From: Acidobacteriota bacterium
Lineage (GTDB): Bacteria > Acidobacteriota > Terriglobia > Acidiferrales > UBA7541
DNA: 51,413 bases
Direction of reading: 5' to 3'
Assembly: GCA_021788095.1 (NCBI GenBank)
Contig: JAJYLB010000029.1
Coordinates: 1 to 51,413, forward strand
Shown: positions 1 to 8,726 of the stretch, piece by piece
How positions within the stretch are numbered: position 1 is the stretch's first letter
Layout: the number at the start of each line of letters is the position of its first letter
Notes under the pieces: generated by a model
Told to the model about the DNA's origin: nothing
Databases searched by the model: none
The model's input: the letters and a program-made list of their open reading frames with translations, nothing else
Position numbers and translations under genes: made by a program

Positions 1-127
1 TCCCCAACCCTTCCTCCTCGAACAAGCGCTTTGGTTGGGTTACATCTTAAATGGCGCGACGTTGACCCCTTCGGTTACATTTTCGACGGCGCGAAACGGC
101 GGATGGCAGTCCAGGTTGGGTTCGCCG

Positions 128-133
128 TATAAT
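128..133 (+). promoter_or_regulatory. -10 element of tRNA-Leu(CAA)
   Basis: A perfect TATAAT lies 13 bases before the mature tRNA 5' end, the right distance for a -10 box. No good -35 is seen at the expected place. The box sits in the loop of a short inverted repeat (TCGCCG at 122-127, CGGCGA at 135-140), which may be chance. Confidence 0.5.
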
Positions 134-146
134 TCGGCGAGACTGA

Positions 147-235
147 GCCGGAGTGGCGGAACTGGCAGACGCGCGAGACTCAAAATCTCGTGGCCTTCCA
201 AGGCCGTGTGGGTTCGACCCCCTCCTCCGGCACCA
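147..235 (+). tRNA. tRNA-Leu (anticodon CAA)
   Basis: Class II tRNA with a long variable arm. The acceptor stem GCCGGAG (147-153) pairs with CTCCGGC (225-231), followed by discriminator A and an encoded CCA. The anticodon stem CGAGA/TCTCG encloses the loop CTCAAAA, giving anticodon CAA for UUG codons. The T arm carries GGTTCGACC. A degenerate direct copy of its 3' half lies at 3553-3603, which suggests this gene has served as an integration site. Confidence 0.95.
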
Positions 236-564
236 GCATTCCTTTGCGCCTAGGGCGTTTCCACAAATCATGTGGCGAGAAAACGAGGACCAACAGCAGA
301 TCCCTCGCCGCCATTCCCGGCAAAAGGCGCCGGGACTGGGCTCGGGATGACCGCTAGGCGGGGGGCGGCAAGCGAGACAACGGGGCAAGGCGAGCTACGA
401 GAATTCCGGAAATGCTTTAGACATCGCCGGCGGCTTGGGGCGTGTTGCGCCAACGCACGCGGTTTCGGTATGTCCGGCAACATCCTCCCTGGCCGGGGCA
501 GCGCGGCAGCGCACAGTTCCGACGGACCAGCGCCCCTCCGGCCGTTCCTCGATCTGCGTTCAGG
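236..564. other. Gene-free stretch after tRNA-Leu
   Basis: No convincing gene is seen on either strand. Around 296-350 the ends AGCAGATCCCTCG and GCTCGGGATGAC resemble the two halves of the repeat inserted near 14461-14487 (AGCAGATTCCTCG, GCTCGGAATGAC), with a short palindromic stretch between them. It looks like another interrupted member of the family C repeats. Confidence 0.3.
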
Positions 565-3498
565 TTATTGCAGCTTGGCGTATTCGGCTTTGGCTTGCTG
601 GAGAGCGGGCAGGCCGGTATCGGCGTTTTTCCACAGGGCAAGAAAATCCTGATAGGCGGTGCGGGAGCCGGGCTTGTCACCCATGAGCGCGAGCGCCCGC
701 GCCAAGCCCAACTGGCCGAGGGGATACAGCGCCGCGGTCGGGGCGAAGGGAAACAGGAACAGGCCACGATGATTGAGGATGGCTTGAAATTCGGCAGCGG
801 CGTGCCTGCCATCCTTGGCTTGCAGGTAAGCGAGCCCGGCGACGTAAAGATACGCCCCGTTGCCTGCGAGCGGGTACTCCCGCGCCGGTTCGAGGATCGT
901 CAAAGCCTGGCTGGGGTTACCCCGGTTCAAAGCGACCAACGCGCGAATGACGGGCAGCCCGGTGACGTTCAACAGCGTATCATCCGGCCATTTCCGCGCC
1001 AGCGCGCTAGCCAGCTTCTCCGCCTGAGCCACTCCGCCGGTCATCGCCAGTGCGGCGATGGCTGCCGCCGGCGGGTCGCCTGGCTCGAGGGAAATGGACT
1101 TGAGCGCATCAGCGCGAGCCGCGTGCAAATCTCCGGAGGCAGCTTCGGCGAACGCAAGCTGAGCCGTCCCACCCGATGCTTGCCCGCTCGATTTGCGTGC
1201 CAGCGCGAGGCTGACCTGTTGCTCGCTCCATTTCCTGGCTTGCTGCATTTCTCCCCGGAAGGCCGCCGCCCCGAGTTCGAACCGGAGCGTCGCGCCGCGA
1301 TCGCCCTTCGCCTCAAGCCACTGCGATTGCCGCTGCATCTCGGCGGAGTCGTCCTGAGCGAAAGCCGTGAGGAGGAGGTAATAGTGCAGCCCGGCGGAGC
1401 TCGGGGCCTGGGCGACGGCCTTTTGGAGGATGGCTTTGGCTTCGTCAAATCGGTTCTCGCGGAAGTAGGCGACGCCGAGGTCGTCCAGGAGAAGGGCGCT
1501 GGGATTATGGGGATTGGGAGCGACTCGGACCGCCTCGAGGATTTTTTGTTGTGCCCTCTCCGGCTGGCCCAGTTGTTCGTAAGCGACGCCCAGGTTGATG
1601 AGCGGAATCGTGTCGCGCGGATAAGTTTGGTCCCAAATCTGGTAGGTTTGGTTGGACTTGGCGAGGTCTCGGGTGGCGAAGTCATAATAGTGGGAGCTGA
1701 TGTAGAGTTTTTCCCGCTCGCTTACCCGGTCGCGGAGCGCGAAGGCCTTCCTTGCGTTATCGACCACCAACTGCCCCGGCGACCCTGGAATGTCCCAATA
1801 GACCGTGGCCAGCGTCGCGTAGGCCATCGCGAAGTTCGGATCGAGCGAGATGGCGTGCTGGAGAAGCGGCACGCAGGCGGGATAATTGGCTTCGTCGTGA
1901 TCTCGCACGGCGAGGGAATACGCTTTCAGCGCGTCAAGCGAGTTTGTGGTGGCCTGCTCGATCGGCGTATTGAATTTCTGGATGGATGCCAGGGATTCAC
2001 CCAGGTTCGACCGCATCCGGGAAGCCAGCTTTCCCAGCGCCGGCAGCACCTGGTCTTTGCCATTGGCTTCGGCTTCCGCGCGCGCCAGCGACGAACCCGA
2101 GCCGCAATCGACGGCGTCCAGAGTGAGCGCGTACCGGTTCCCGATGCCCGAGATCGTGCTGCTCAGCATCGCGCGGCTCCCGCTGCGCTGGCAGACCTGC
2201 CGGGCGAGTTCCGGCGTCAACCGCGCGTCTGGGGGTTGCTCCATGAGTCTCAACGTTCCGCCGACAACGGCGTCGGAGACGATGTTGAAATAGGGCGATT
2301 CGGCCAGCTTGGCCGCCAGCGCCTCCCGCAGGGAACCGTCGAAAACCGGATCGCCGGTGGTATTGGTGAAATCGGCGAGCACGATCGAATCCTTTTCCGT
2401 GAGTTTCGGCCCGCGGCCAAAGTAGAAATACGCTCCAGCCGCGGCGAGCGCAGCCAAGAGTACCGCCGCGCCGGCGATGACCGGCCAGCGGCGCGTGCGC
2501 CCGCGTGCCGGCAGCGAGCCGGGGGCGGCAGCCGATTGCGCTTGCGAGACCGCCCGGCTTGGCGCCTGCCCGGCCAAGTTCTGTGTGGGAGCGTGGGCGG
2601 CGCTGATCGAGTCGGTATCGCGCTTCAGCCGCTGCAGATCCGAGCGCATGTCCGTCGCGGTTTGGTATCGCAGCGCGCGGTCTTTCTCCAGGGCCTTGCT
2701 GATGATGCGTTCCAGCTCCGGAGGAACGTCGGGGTTCAAGCGCGCTGGCGGGACCGGCGGCCGGTCGAGAATGGCCTGGAAAATCAGCGCCGTCGTGTCG
2801 CCGCGGAACGGCGGCGTGCCCGTGGCCATTTCATAGAGCACGGCGCCGAAACTGAACAGGTCGGTGCGCGGATCCAGTTGTTCCCCGCGGGCCTGCTCCG
2901 GAGACATGTAGGCGATGGTCCCCAACACCATTCCCGGGCCGCTCAGCATGTCCTCGCTCAGAGTCGCCGCCGCGCCGCGCGCGATCGAAGGGTCCTCGCC
3001 GGAACCTGCCAGAGATCGTTTCGCCAGGCCGAAATCCAGGATTTTGGCGTGGCTTCGAGTGGTGAGGAAGATATTCGCCGGCTTGACGTCCCGGTGGATG
3101 AGGCCCTTGGCGTGGGCGGCGTCGAGCGCGTCGGCGACTTCGACGGCCGCATCCAGCAGTAAATTGGCCGGGAGAGGCTTGCCGGCGATCCGGTGCTTGA
3201 GCGTCTGGCCCTCGAGATACTCCATCGCGATGAAATAGCTGTCGTCTTGGCGGCCGATCTCGTAAATCGTGCAGATATTGGGATGATTCAGCGCCGAGGC
3301 CGCGCGCGCTTCCCGGCGAAAACGCTCGATCGCTTGCGGGTCCGCGGCCAGGTCGTCGGCCAGGAATTTCAGCGCGACGAGGCGGCCGAGCTCGAGGTCC
3401 TCGGCTTTGTAAACGACACCCATCCCGCCGCCGCCCAGTTTCTCGAGGATGCGGTAGTGGGGAATGGTCTGTCCGTGGGGGGGGCCCGAACTGGGCAT
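565..3498 (-). CDS. Membrane Ser/Thr protein kinase with C-terminal TPR repeats
   Basis: A 977-residue Hanks-type kinase that probably senses or scaffolds through its C-terminal half. The kinase domain spans about residues 15-290, with a glycine-rich loop at 22-30, Lys44 in VALKFL, catalytic HRDVKPAN (135-142) and DFG (155-157). A Pro/Ala-rich linker leads to one membrane helix (about 339-361). The remaining ~610 residues begin with a conserved [12 protein letters not shown] segment and continue as helical TPR-type repeats. This architecture is greatly expanded in Acidobacteria. Substrates cannot be predicted. The ATG at 3498 is the first in-frame start after a gap; no strong ribosome site precedes it. 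The gene stands alone between an intact tRNA-Leu and a partial copy of that tRNA's 3' end, so it may have arrived as cargo. Confidence 0.93.
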   Translation of the reverse strand: MPSSGPPHGQTIPHYRILEKLGGGGMGVVYKAEDLELGRLVALKFLADDLAADPQAIERFRREARAASALNHPNICTIYEIGRQDDSYFIAMEYLEGQTLKHRIAGKPLPANLLLDAAVEVADALDAAHAKGLIHRDVKPANIFLTTRSHAKILDFGLAKRSLAGSGEDPSIARGAAATLSEDMLSGPGMVLGTIAYMSPEQARGEQLDPRTDLFSFGAVLYEMATGTPPFRGDTTALIFQAILDRPPVPPARLNPDVPPELERIISKALEKDRALRYQTATDMRSDLQRLKRDTDSISAAHAPTQNLAGQAPSRAVSQAQSAAAPGSLPARGRTRRWPVIAGAAVLLAALAAAGAYFYFGRGPKLTEKDSIVLADFTNTTGDPVFDGSLREALAAKLAESPYFNIVSDAVVGGTLRLMEQPPDARLTPELARQVCQRSGSRAMLSSTISGIGNRYALTLDAVDCGSGSSLARAEAEANGKDQVLPALGKLASRMRSNLGESLASIQKFNTPIEQATTNSLDALKAYSLAVRDHDEANYPACVPLLQHAISLDPNFAMAYATLATVYWDIPGSPGQLVVDNARKAFALRDRVSEREKLYISSHYYDFATRDLAKSNQTYQIWDQTYPRDTIPLINLGVAYEQLGQPERAQQKILEAVRVAPNPHNPSALLLDDLGVAYFRENRFDEAKAILQKAVAQAPSSAGLHYYLLLTAFAQDDSAEMQRQSQWLEAKGDRGATLRFELGAAAFRGEMQQARKWSEQQVSLALARKSSGQASGGTAQLAFAEAASGDLHAARADALKSISLEPGDPPAAAIAALAMTGGVAQAEKLASALARKWPDDTLLNVTGLPVIRALVALNRGNPSQALTILEPAREYPLAGNGAYLYVAGLAYLQAKDGRHAAAEFQAILNHRGLFLFPFAPTAALYPLGQLGLARALALMGDKPGSRTAYQDFLALWKNADTGLPALQQAKAEYAKLQ

Positions 3499-3552
3499 CT
3501 TGGAGGCATCTTAGGGCGGCCTTGCAGCCCAAGTCAACACGGAATCTCACGG

Positions 3553-3603
3553 AATCTCGTGGCCATCCAAGGCCGTGTGGGCTCGACCCCTCTTCAGGCA
3601 CCA
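3553..3603 (+). repeat. Partial direct copy of the tRNA-Leu(CAA) 3' end (possible att site)
   Basis: These 51 bases match positions 184-235 of the window, from the 3' side of the anticodon loop to the CCA, in the same orientation. I count four substitutions and one single-base deletion. There is no 5' half, so this is not a tRNA gene. Integrases of the tyrosine family commonly leave such a duplication at the far end of an insert. No integrase remains between the two copies, so att-site origin is inference. Confidence 0.7.
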
Positions 3604-3633
3604 CAACGTAACGGCTTGGCCGGGTGTCTGGAG

Positions 3634-3858
3634 TCAGGACTTCAGGAATTCGCACGGAGAAATTCCTGCCTCGCGTAGAATGGCGCGAAACGGGCCCTCG
3701 GCAATGTCCCCCCAGTAGCGGGGAATCGTCGCCATGCGCCGGGTGCTGATGTGGCGTCACACCTCATGGCTACCAGGGCCCTGGTGATCGTAATGGAATC
3801 CGAGGAAGCGCAATCGACGGGCTACTTCGCCATAGCAAAAGCCGGCTAGGCGGCCCAT
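3634..3858 (-). pseudogene. hicA: HicA-family toxin gene with an internal stop codon
   Basis: Read through one stop, this gives a full-length 74-residue HicA (YcfA-like) mRNA interferase. It starts MGRLAGFCYGEVARRLR, passes GSHEV, and ends with RMATIPRYWGDIAEG then FRAILREAGIS. Codon 34 (3757-3759) is TGA, where relatives usually have Trp, which fits a TGG to TGA change. Everything downstream stays in frame, so the damage is recent or the sequence is wrong at one base. The usual partner hicB lies upstream on the same strand, separated by about 270 bases that contain palindromic repeats. HicA normally cleaves mRNA and is neutralised by HicB. Confidence 0.8.
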
Positions 3859-4125
3859 TAGCAGGATGCTGAAAAAGCCGCCGCAAGCAGGTTTCTTATG
3901 TTGTGAAGCATGAGGCAAGCATTGAAATCGCTGCTTTCAAGCGACGCGCAGGGTCGAATGCCGCCCCGCCCGGCCCACCCTTCCGGCCAAAAACGCCGGA
4001 AGGGTGGGGCACCCGAACGACACGCGGGATTCCACGATCCCCTCGGCTTTCATGAACTCTCGCGGGCCAACGGCCGTAAGCGACAGGCAGAAATCCGTGT
4101 GCTACCGGGCTTCTTCAACGTCCTG
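3859..4125. repeat. Palindromic repeats between hicB and hicA remnants
   Basis: A left end of repeat family B (GCAGGATGCTG, from 3861) is followed by a family F hairpin. Arms CCCACCCTTCCGG (3974-3986) and CCGGAAGGGTGGG (3996-4008) pair perfectly over 13 bases. The flank GGGGCACCCGAACGACACG (4007-4025) recurs, variously altered, beside other F hairpins in the window. HicA and HicB genes are normally adjacent or overlapping, so these repeats probably inserted between them. Confidence 0.7.
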
Positions 4126-4362
4126 TTAGGGGACGGCAACGAGAACGCGGAATTCACGAGTGGTTTCGCGCCGCTTTCGGAAGGAGGGTGGCAGCGGATC
4201 GCCGTGCTCTCGACAAGACTCGATAATCTTTTGCGCGAGGCCCTGAGCGATTTCGACAACCTCGCTGACGCTCCTCCCTTCAGCAACCAAACTGGGAGCG
4301 CCTGGGCTCGTGCCAAGATAGCGTCCGTCTTCGAGCGATCGAACTCGGATCCGGATCGAGGC
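4126..4362 (-). pseudogene. hicB: HicB-family antitoxin gene lacking a start codon
   Basis: The open frame gives 78 residues of a HicB-type antitoxin. It begins ASIRIRVRSLEDGRYLGTSP, continues through SLVAEGRSVSEVVEIAQ and KIIESCREHGDPLPPSF, and ends RVLVAVP, matching the length and layout of small HicB partners of HicA. The frame is closed by TAA at 4363-4365 just before the first conserved residue, and no ATG, GTG or TTG lies at the expected start. An ATG eleven codons before that TAA opens a short peptide in the same frame. The gene therefore looks dead at its 5' end. It precedes the damaged hicA on the same strand. Confidence 0.7.
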
Positions 4363-4437
4363 TTATTCCGCCTGCGCGAGGTGTTCCGGCCGTTTCATGG
4401 CGTCCTTCCCACGCTGGCGAGACGAGTTCGAACGGAG

Positions 4438-4812
4438 CTAGTCCTCGGCCATGCGCTGGGCCATGTGCAAGAGCAGGCGACGATCGTTGGGGTTTAGCCG
4501 GTCGAGCAAGCGCGCCATCCGGTTCAGGAACCGCAACTCCTCCGGCGAACCGGCCCCGGCAATCTCCTCCGCCGTCTTCCGAGCGGGAAGGAAAGTGAGA
4601 GGGGGAAGCTCCTCGACTTCGTAAAAGAGCTGGTAGAGCGGCACTTCGAGCGCGCGAGCCAGCTTTTCCAGCGTATCGAGCGAAGGAATCGTGTGCCCGT
4701 TCTCCACGCGGGAGACGTAGCAGCGCAGCAAGCCCGTGCGCTTCTCGATTTCACTCTGTGGCCAGCCCTTGGCTTCTCGCAGCGTGCGCAACCGCTGTCC
4801 AATCACAAACAT
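4438..4812 (-). CDS. XRE-family helix-turn-helix transcriptional regulator
   Basis: A 124-residue DNA-binding protein with an XRE/Cro-type helix-turn-helix at about residues 5-60 (recognition part RTGLLRCYVSRVENGHT). The tail is leucine- and arginine-rich (ARLLDRLNPNDRRLLLHMAQRM) and probably serves in dimerisation. The ATG at 4812 is chosen because GAGGAGG and AGGAG lie just upstream and because the family begins here; the longer upstream frame has no homology. It is a paralogue of the regulator at 8238-8648, which shares almost the same recognition segment. It sits upstream of the decayed hicBA pair on the same strand, so it may once have belonged to that module. The regulated genes are unknown. 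Confidence 0.88.
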   Translation of the reverse strand: MFVIGQRLRTLREAKGWPQSEIEKRTGLLRCYVSRVENGHTIPSLDTLEKLARALEVPLYQLFYEVEELPPLTFLPARKTAEEIAGAGSPEELRFLNRMARLLDRLNPNDRRLLLHMAQRMAED

Positions 4813-5318
4813 GACTCCTGCCTCCTCGAGGGCCGAGCGAGGGCACGGGTTTTTGCGGATTCTATCCGCGGTTCGCGGCGTGGGTCTTCCGGAACCTGAG
4901 GGCCAACCAGGGGCGGCGCGCAAGCTGCCGTCCCGAATGGAAACAAGTGTAAAGGGAATGGGGCAGGGGAGCGAGGATACTTTCGCGAGTATTGTCCTTT
5001 GAGTAACCATGACCCCTGTCCTCCAGGATGTTCGTGCCTCGATGATTCCTCGCGCCCTCATTAGAGCCAATCGGAGGACTCGTCCGGCGCGAACCAGCCA
5101 GGCAATTCTAGAGAGGCGGCGCGTTGGCACTAGGAAGTACCAAAACGGTCTAGTGCGTCGGCAAAGGTGGACACCACCTAAGTGCTTCTTTCCGAACTAA
5201 ATGCCTAAAAGCCAAGGGTTTGTGACGGAAGCGGACTTAACCGATTCAGCACAAAGCCGTTGCTCTATTCCTGCCAAGGTATTAACGTGCTAGCTACCAC
5301 GTACCGCGGGAGGAACCT
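4813..5318. other. Intergenic region between divergent XRE gene and membrane protein gene
   Basis: About 500 bases with no supported gene. It must hold the promoters of both flanking divergent genes. The part around 5150-5280 is clearly more AT-rich than its surroundings, but I see no confident -35/-10 pair or operator. Confidence 0.35.
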
Positions 5319-5834
5319 GTGGATGGGTCCTGGCTCGTTGCTTCGGCTTTGGCTCTGTTTACTTTGCTGCTCTACCTTGCCGGCATCTATCTGGTTTGGA
5401 TGCCGCGACAGTGCGCGGTGCTCGTCGAGGTGTTTGCCGCCAGCGGCAATTTCCCGAGTTTGCTTCCGCGTTCGGTCCGTGCGGCGGTCGTCGAGATGCG
5501 GGTGCTGGGCGTATGCTCGCTCACGAGCGCCCTCCTCTTCGTCCACGTCGTGCTGACCCCGCGATGGAGCCATATGCTCTTCGAGACTCGCGCCTCGATT
5601 GCCAATCCCAATTGGCTGGTTTTTCCTGCGCTGCTCGCTGTGTTGGCGGGAGATCTGGCGATGTTCGACGTTGCGCGGTGGATCGCGCACACACTCGATT
5701 TTTGGGTCGATCATCCCTTGGTGCCCCGGCAGCTCATCCCGGCATTCCCTTGGGCGGTGCGATTGGCGGGGATGGCGCTCTTCCTTTTCGGCGCCGGAAC
5801 TTTCTGGGTTTGGCTAGCCGCTCTCGCCGGCTAA
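5319..5834 (+). CDS. Hypothetical four-helix membrane protein
   Basis: A 171-residue integral membrane protein of unknown function. Hydrophobic stretches lie at about residues 5-27, 62-80, 98-117 and 145-168, consistent with four membrane helices. An HVVLTPRW segment follows the second helix. The GTG at 5319 is chosen because GGGAGGAA lies at the right spacing upstream; an ATG three bases on is out of frame. The stop TAA (5832-5834) directly abuts the stop of the convergent small membrane gene. I do not recognise the family. Confidence 0.7.
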   Translation: MDGSWLVASALALFTLLLYLAGIYLVWMPRQCAVLVEVFAASGNFPSLLPRSVRAAVVEMRVLGVCSLTSALLFVHVVLTPRWSHMLFETRASIANPNWLVFPALLAVLAGDLAMFDVARWIAHTLDFWVDHPLVPRQLIPAFPWAVRLAGMALFLFGAGTFWVWLAALAG

Positions 5835-5981
5835 CTAGAACCAATCGCTGCGGTAGACAATCCACCAAGCCAAGACGAGAATCGGGAACGTCGCTACGAC
5901 GCCCCAGACGAGCGGCAGGAACAAGCTCGCTATCAAGCTCATCGCCGCTACCAGCAGCCAGAACAGTTTGCGCTGGTTCAT
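5835..5981 (-). CDS. Small membrane protein
   Basis: A 48-residue hydrophobic protein starting MNQRKLFWLLVAAMS and ending YRSDWF, with two closely spaced hydrophobic segments around a short VW turn. The start at 5981 is preferred because GAGG lies six bases upstream; an extension to 6032 adds 17 polar residues without a ribosome site. Its stop abuts that of the convergent membrane gene. Function unknown; the composition supports a real small gene but it is short. Confidence 0.5.
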   Translation of the reverse strand: MNQRKLFWLLVAAMSLIASLFLPLVWGVVATFPILVLAWWIVYRSDWF

Positions 5982-6121
5982 GGCCTCGAATCTGGCGGGG
6001 AGTACGGCCCCGGGAAGGGCGCGGCTCGGCATGCTGGCGCCGTGGCCAACCGGCGAAGCGGCATTTGCACAATCCCAGCGCTTGAGCCGGACTCCGCCGG
6101 GTGGGGACTTTGGAAGGGTGG

Positions 6122-6463
6122 TTACCAGCGGGGTTCGCGCTTCCCCATGGGGAAGTCGCGATACTCGCCTGAGCCGTGGCCCCGGCCCCCACCGCCCGAT
6201 CGCGGCCCACCGCGCTCGGGTCTGGGACGCGCTTCGTTTACTTTGAGGGCGCGGCCATCGAGTTCCTTTCCATTCAGTGCTGCCATCGCCCGTGCGGCGT
6301 CCTCATCGTTCGCCATATCGACGAACGCGATGCCCCGAGACCTGCCCGTGTCCCGGTCAGTGGCGATATGGATGCGGGTGACTTGGCCGAACGGCTCGAA
6401 CAGCTCCCGCAGCGCGCCCTCTGTTGTTTGGAAACTCAGGTTTCCAACGAACAGACTTTTCAT
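6122..6463 (-). CDS. RNA-binding protein with one RRM domain and a glycine/arginine-rich tail
   Basis: A 113-residue bacterial RRM protein. RNP2 is LFVGNL (4-9) and RNP1 is RGIAFVDM (43-50) within an RRM spanning about 3-78. The remaining residues form an Arg/Gly-rich low-complexity tail (RPRPERGGPRSGGGGRG). Such single-RRM proteins bind single-stranded RNA and in some bacteria respond to cold; the role here is unknown. GAGGAGA lies nine bases before the ATG. The upstream side is an 850-base region without genes, so a long 5' leader is possible. Confidence 0.93.
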   Translation of the reverse strand: MKSLFVGNLSFQTTEGALRELFEPFGQVTRIHIATDRDTGRSRGIAFVDMANDEDAARAMAALNGKELDGRALKVNEARPRPERGGPRSGGGGRGHGSGEYRDFPMGKREPRW

Positions 6464-7314
6464 GCTGGTTCTCTCCTCGATTTTTCTGGCGGCGACGGAA
6501 GACGCTTGCCTTCAGCCCGCCGAACTGAGACTGGTAGGAAGGGATGCGAGATGGGTCGGAAGAAAATCAAAGCACACGGTGCGCAACGAAGGCGCCAGGG
6601 GCTTTCGAATGGTTCCGGCTCAAGCAGCCGCGATAGTCGTTTCCCGCCACGGTCAACCGAAAGTATACACCAAGGAGGCCGAACCCGCCGACCGGTATCC
6701 TCTTGCCCCAGCATGGATTCTTAGAGGCTTCCGGCGACCCGGGGCGTTGCATGCCCCCCGGCGCTCCGCGGCAGGCCGCGAAAAGCCTTGCGAGCGAGGC
6801 CGGGGGTGTTCCCGCAGCGAACCGGCCCGAAAGTCGAGATCGGGAAAAGTAACACAGGCTCCCGAAGCATCGGGACCTGCCGGTCGCTTAGAAGCTATTG
6901 CAAAACCTTCCGCCGGGCTCCTTCGGGGGCGAAAGCCCCTATTCTTCGGCCGCTTTTTGTCGGAACTGAAGCTCCGACCCCCGAGGACGGAGGTTTTGAA
7001 ATACCTTGTAGGGCCGTTGGCCCGCGGAACCTTCTGAAAGCTGTCCGGGTGCCCCAGGCGCCGTTCCGAACCTTCGGGATGCGCCTGGGGACTGGGCTTT
7101 CGACCCGGCGCCGGGTCCGGCGTGGGCTCGGCGCGGGAATTGGGCTTGGATATCTCGGAACGATGTGGCGCCCGATCCAACGATGCGACGCTCCGCGTCG
7201 TTTGCCGAAAAATCGGGAAGAGTGGAGCGGCCGAGGCCGGCCCCGAAGCCAACCCGGCCAAAGGCCAGAGCGTCTAACCGCATGGGAATTTATTTGCGCG
7301 GAGGGGGACCATCC
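6464..7314. other. 850-base gene-free region with repeats
   Basis: No gene is supported. It contains a short G palindrome (6860-6875, TCCCGAAGCATCGGGA) and a complete, uninterrupted copy of repeat family A (6891-7005). The rest up to about 7260 is GC-rich with several short inverted repeats, including CAGGCGCCGTTCCGAACC with GGGATGCGCCTGGG near 7056-7090. It separates the divergent RRM gene and the exported-protein gene, so it should hold promoters for both. Confidence 0.5.
6891..7005. repeat. Family A repeat, uninterrupted copy
   Basis: Outer ends GAAGCTATTGCAAAACC and GGTTTTGAAATACC are inverted copies. Inside are a small hairpin GGGGGCGAAAGCCCC and a second one, GTCGGAACTGAAGCTCCGAC. The same unit occurs at 14375-14592 and 36542-36794, where the loop of the small GGGGC/GCCCC hairpin is occupied by other repeats. 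Here that loop is empty, which makes this copy the reference for the nesting argument. Confidence 0.8.
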
Positions 7315-8112
7315 GTGTTCAAGAATTTCATGACAAGGCGTTTTCGGGAATTGCTCGTGGCGGCGATCCTGGCGGGCATGGTGGCCGTTGCCGCGCAAGC
7401 CAGCACGCTGCGATTGAAGGATGGCAGCGTCGTTCATGGGACCTACCTGGGCGGGACCAAGGACCAGGTCCAGTTTCTCGTGAACGGAGAGGTGAAGATC
7501 TTCAACACTGCCGATGTCGCTTCCATCACCTTCGTCTCGGACCCGCAGGCCCAGGACTTGGCCAGCGCTTCGGGTCTGGTGCAGACCGTCACCGTGCCTG
7601 AAGGCACGCCCATTTTGATCCGGATGATCGACGGGATCGATTCGAGCGTGAATCGGCCGGGCGACATCTTTCACGCCAGCCTGGAAGACGCGCTGACGGT
7701 GGGAGATGTCGTGGTGGCGCCGAAAGACGCCGACGCCTATGGCAAACTCGTCGAGGTGAAGTCCGCCGGGCGCCTTGCCGGCAAATCGGAACTGAGACTC
7801 GAGCTGACGGGAGTACGCACGCTGGACGGCTCGATCCAGCCCGTCGTTACCGGGGATTACGAGGCGGCCGGCAAGTCGCGCACGAAACAGACGGTCAAAC
7901 ACTCGGTGATTGGCGCCGTGGCCGGCACCGTCATCGGAGCCGTGGCAGGTGGCGGCGAAGGCGCCGCCATCGGCGCAGCAGCCGGCGCGGGCGCGGGCGC
8001 AGGCGTCTCGCTGATCACCCACGGCCCGCAAGTCAAGGTGCCCAGCGAAACGCTGCTCAAGTTCCGGTTGGCGCAGCCGTTCACCTTCACCGCCGCGAAG
8101 CAGTCGGAATAA
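7315..8112 (+). CDS. Exported protein with a glycine-zipper segment
   Basis: A 265-residue protein with an N-terminal signal peptide (charged MTRRFREL, then a hydrophobic stretch ending AQA at 27-29). The mature N-terminus LRLKDGSVVHG reads like the SH3-like fold often seen in acidobacterial exported proteins. Residues about 95-185 are polar and beta-rich. A glycine zipper (about 197-233, runs such as AVAGTVIGAVAGGG) could insert into or span a membrane. GTG at 7315 is chosen because GGAGGGGG lies about eight bases upstream; ATG at 7282 would add eleven residues. It stands alone. Function unknown. Confidence 0.85.
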   Translation: MFKNFMTRRFRELLVAAILAGMVAVAAQASTLRLKDGSVVHGTYLGGTKDQVQFLVNGEVKIFNTADVASITFVSDPQAQDLASASGLVQTVTVPEGTPILIRMIDGIDSSVNRPGDIFHASLEDALTVGDVVVAPKDADAYGKLVEVKSAGRLAGKSELRLELTGVRTLDGSIQPVVTGDYEAAGKSRTKQTVKHSVIGAVAGTVIGAVAGGGEGAAIGAAAGAGAGAGVSLITHGPQVKVPSETLLKFRLAQPFTFTAAKQSE

Positions 8113-8237
8113 CCTCGCAGAGTTAGTCTTTCGGTACGACCCGAGAGAAAGAATTTGCACGGAACCGAAATATCTGTTGCTCTGGGGGTCAGCGGGCTCT
8201 TAACATGTTGGGCACGTAGCCACGGGGAGGCCGCCGA

Positions 8238-8648
8238 ATGCCAAAAGAGAAGCCCAAGCTCCACATCGGGGAAGTGATTCGTAGCTACCGCACCGGCCGA
8301 GGGTTATCCCAGGGAGACATCGAGAGGCGCACGGGTCTGCTTCGCTGCTACCTCTCGCGCGTCGAGAACGGCCACACCGTGCCCTCGCTCGAAACCCTGG
8401 CGAAAATCGCCGAAGCCATGGGAATCAATCTGGCGGATTTCTTCCCCGTACCGGACACCCCGGAAGAGCGGGAAGCGCGACGCGCCGCGGGCGAGCTCTC
8501 CGAAGAAGAACTCCGCGTCCTCGCCGACGTCAAGCGCTACACCGACGGGCTCTCCGACACCGATAAGACGCTGGTGCTGGCGATGATTCGCCGCATGGCG
8601 GCCATGCCGGTCGAGGCCCGGCGTACGCTGCAGCGTCGCGGATTCTGA
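8238..8648 (+). CDS. XRE-family helix-turn-helix transcriptional regulator
   Basis: A 136-residue regulator with an XRE helix-turn-helix at about residues 9-66; the recognition part RTGLLRCYLSRVENGHT differs by one residue from that of the regulator at 4438-4812. The C-terminal half is acidic then basic (EEREARRAAGELSEEE, later MIRRMAAMPVEARR) and probably helical. GGGGAGG lies about nine bases before the ATG. Two such similar recognition helices could read related operators; no target is evident from the neighbours. Confidence 0.9.
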   Translation: MPKEKPKLHIGEVIRSYRTGRGLSQGDIERRTGLLRCYLSRVENGHTVPSLETLAKIAEAMGINLADFFPVPDTPEEREARRAAGELSEEELRVLADVKRYTDGLSDTDKTLVLAMIRRMAAMPVEARRTLQRRGF

Positions 8649-8726
8649 AAAGCAGTTGGGAGTGGCTAGCCGGCGGCGACGTCCCCGCTTTCCGCTCACC
8701 TTCCTCGCATCCAATCCCAGTTGCCC

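Noticed and set aside
442..3162. 906-codon open frame on the plus strand over the kinase gene
   Set aside because: It is antisense to a clear kinase-TPR gene; its translation is Arg/Gly-rich with no domain. High GC content produces such shadow frames.
3553..3603. Second tRNA-Leu gene
   Set aside because: Only the 3' half matches; there is no acceptor 5' strand, D arm or anticodon.
3757..3759. TGA in hicA read as Trp by recoding
   Set aside because: TGA is used as a stop in many intact genes here, including ATGA overlaps (mfd, the PpiC gene, the M24 peptidase), so reassignment is not plausible.
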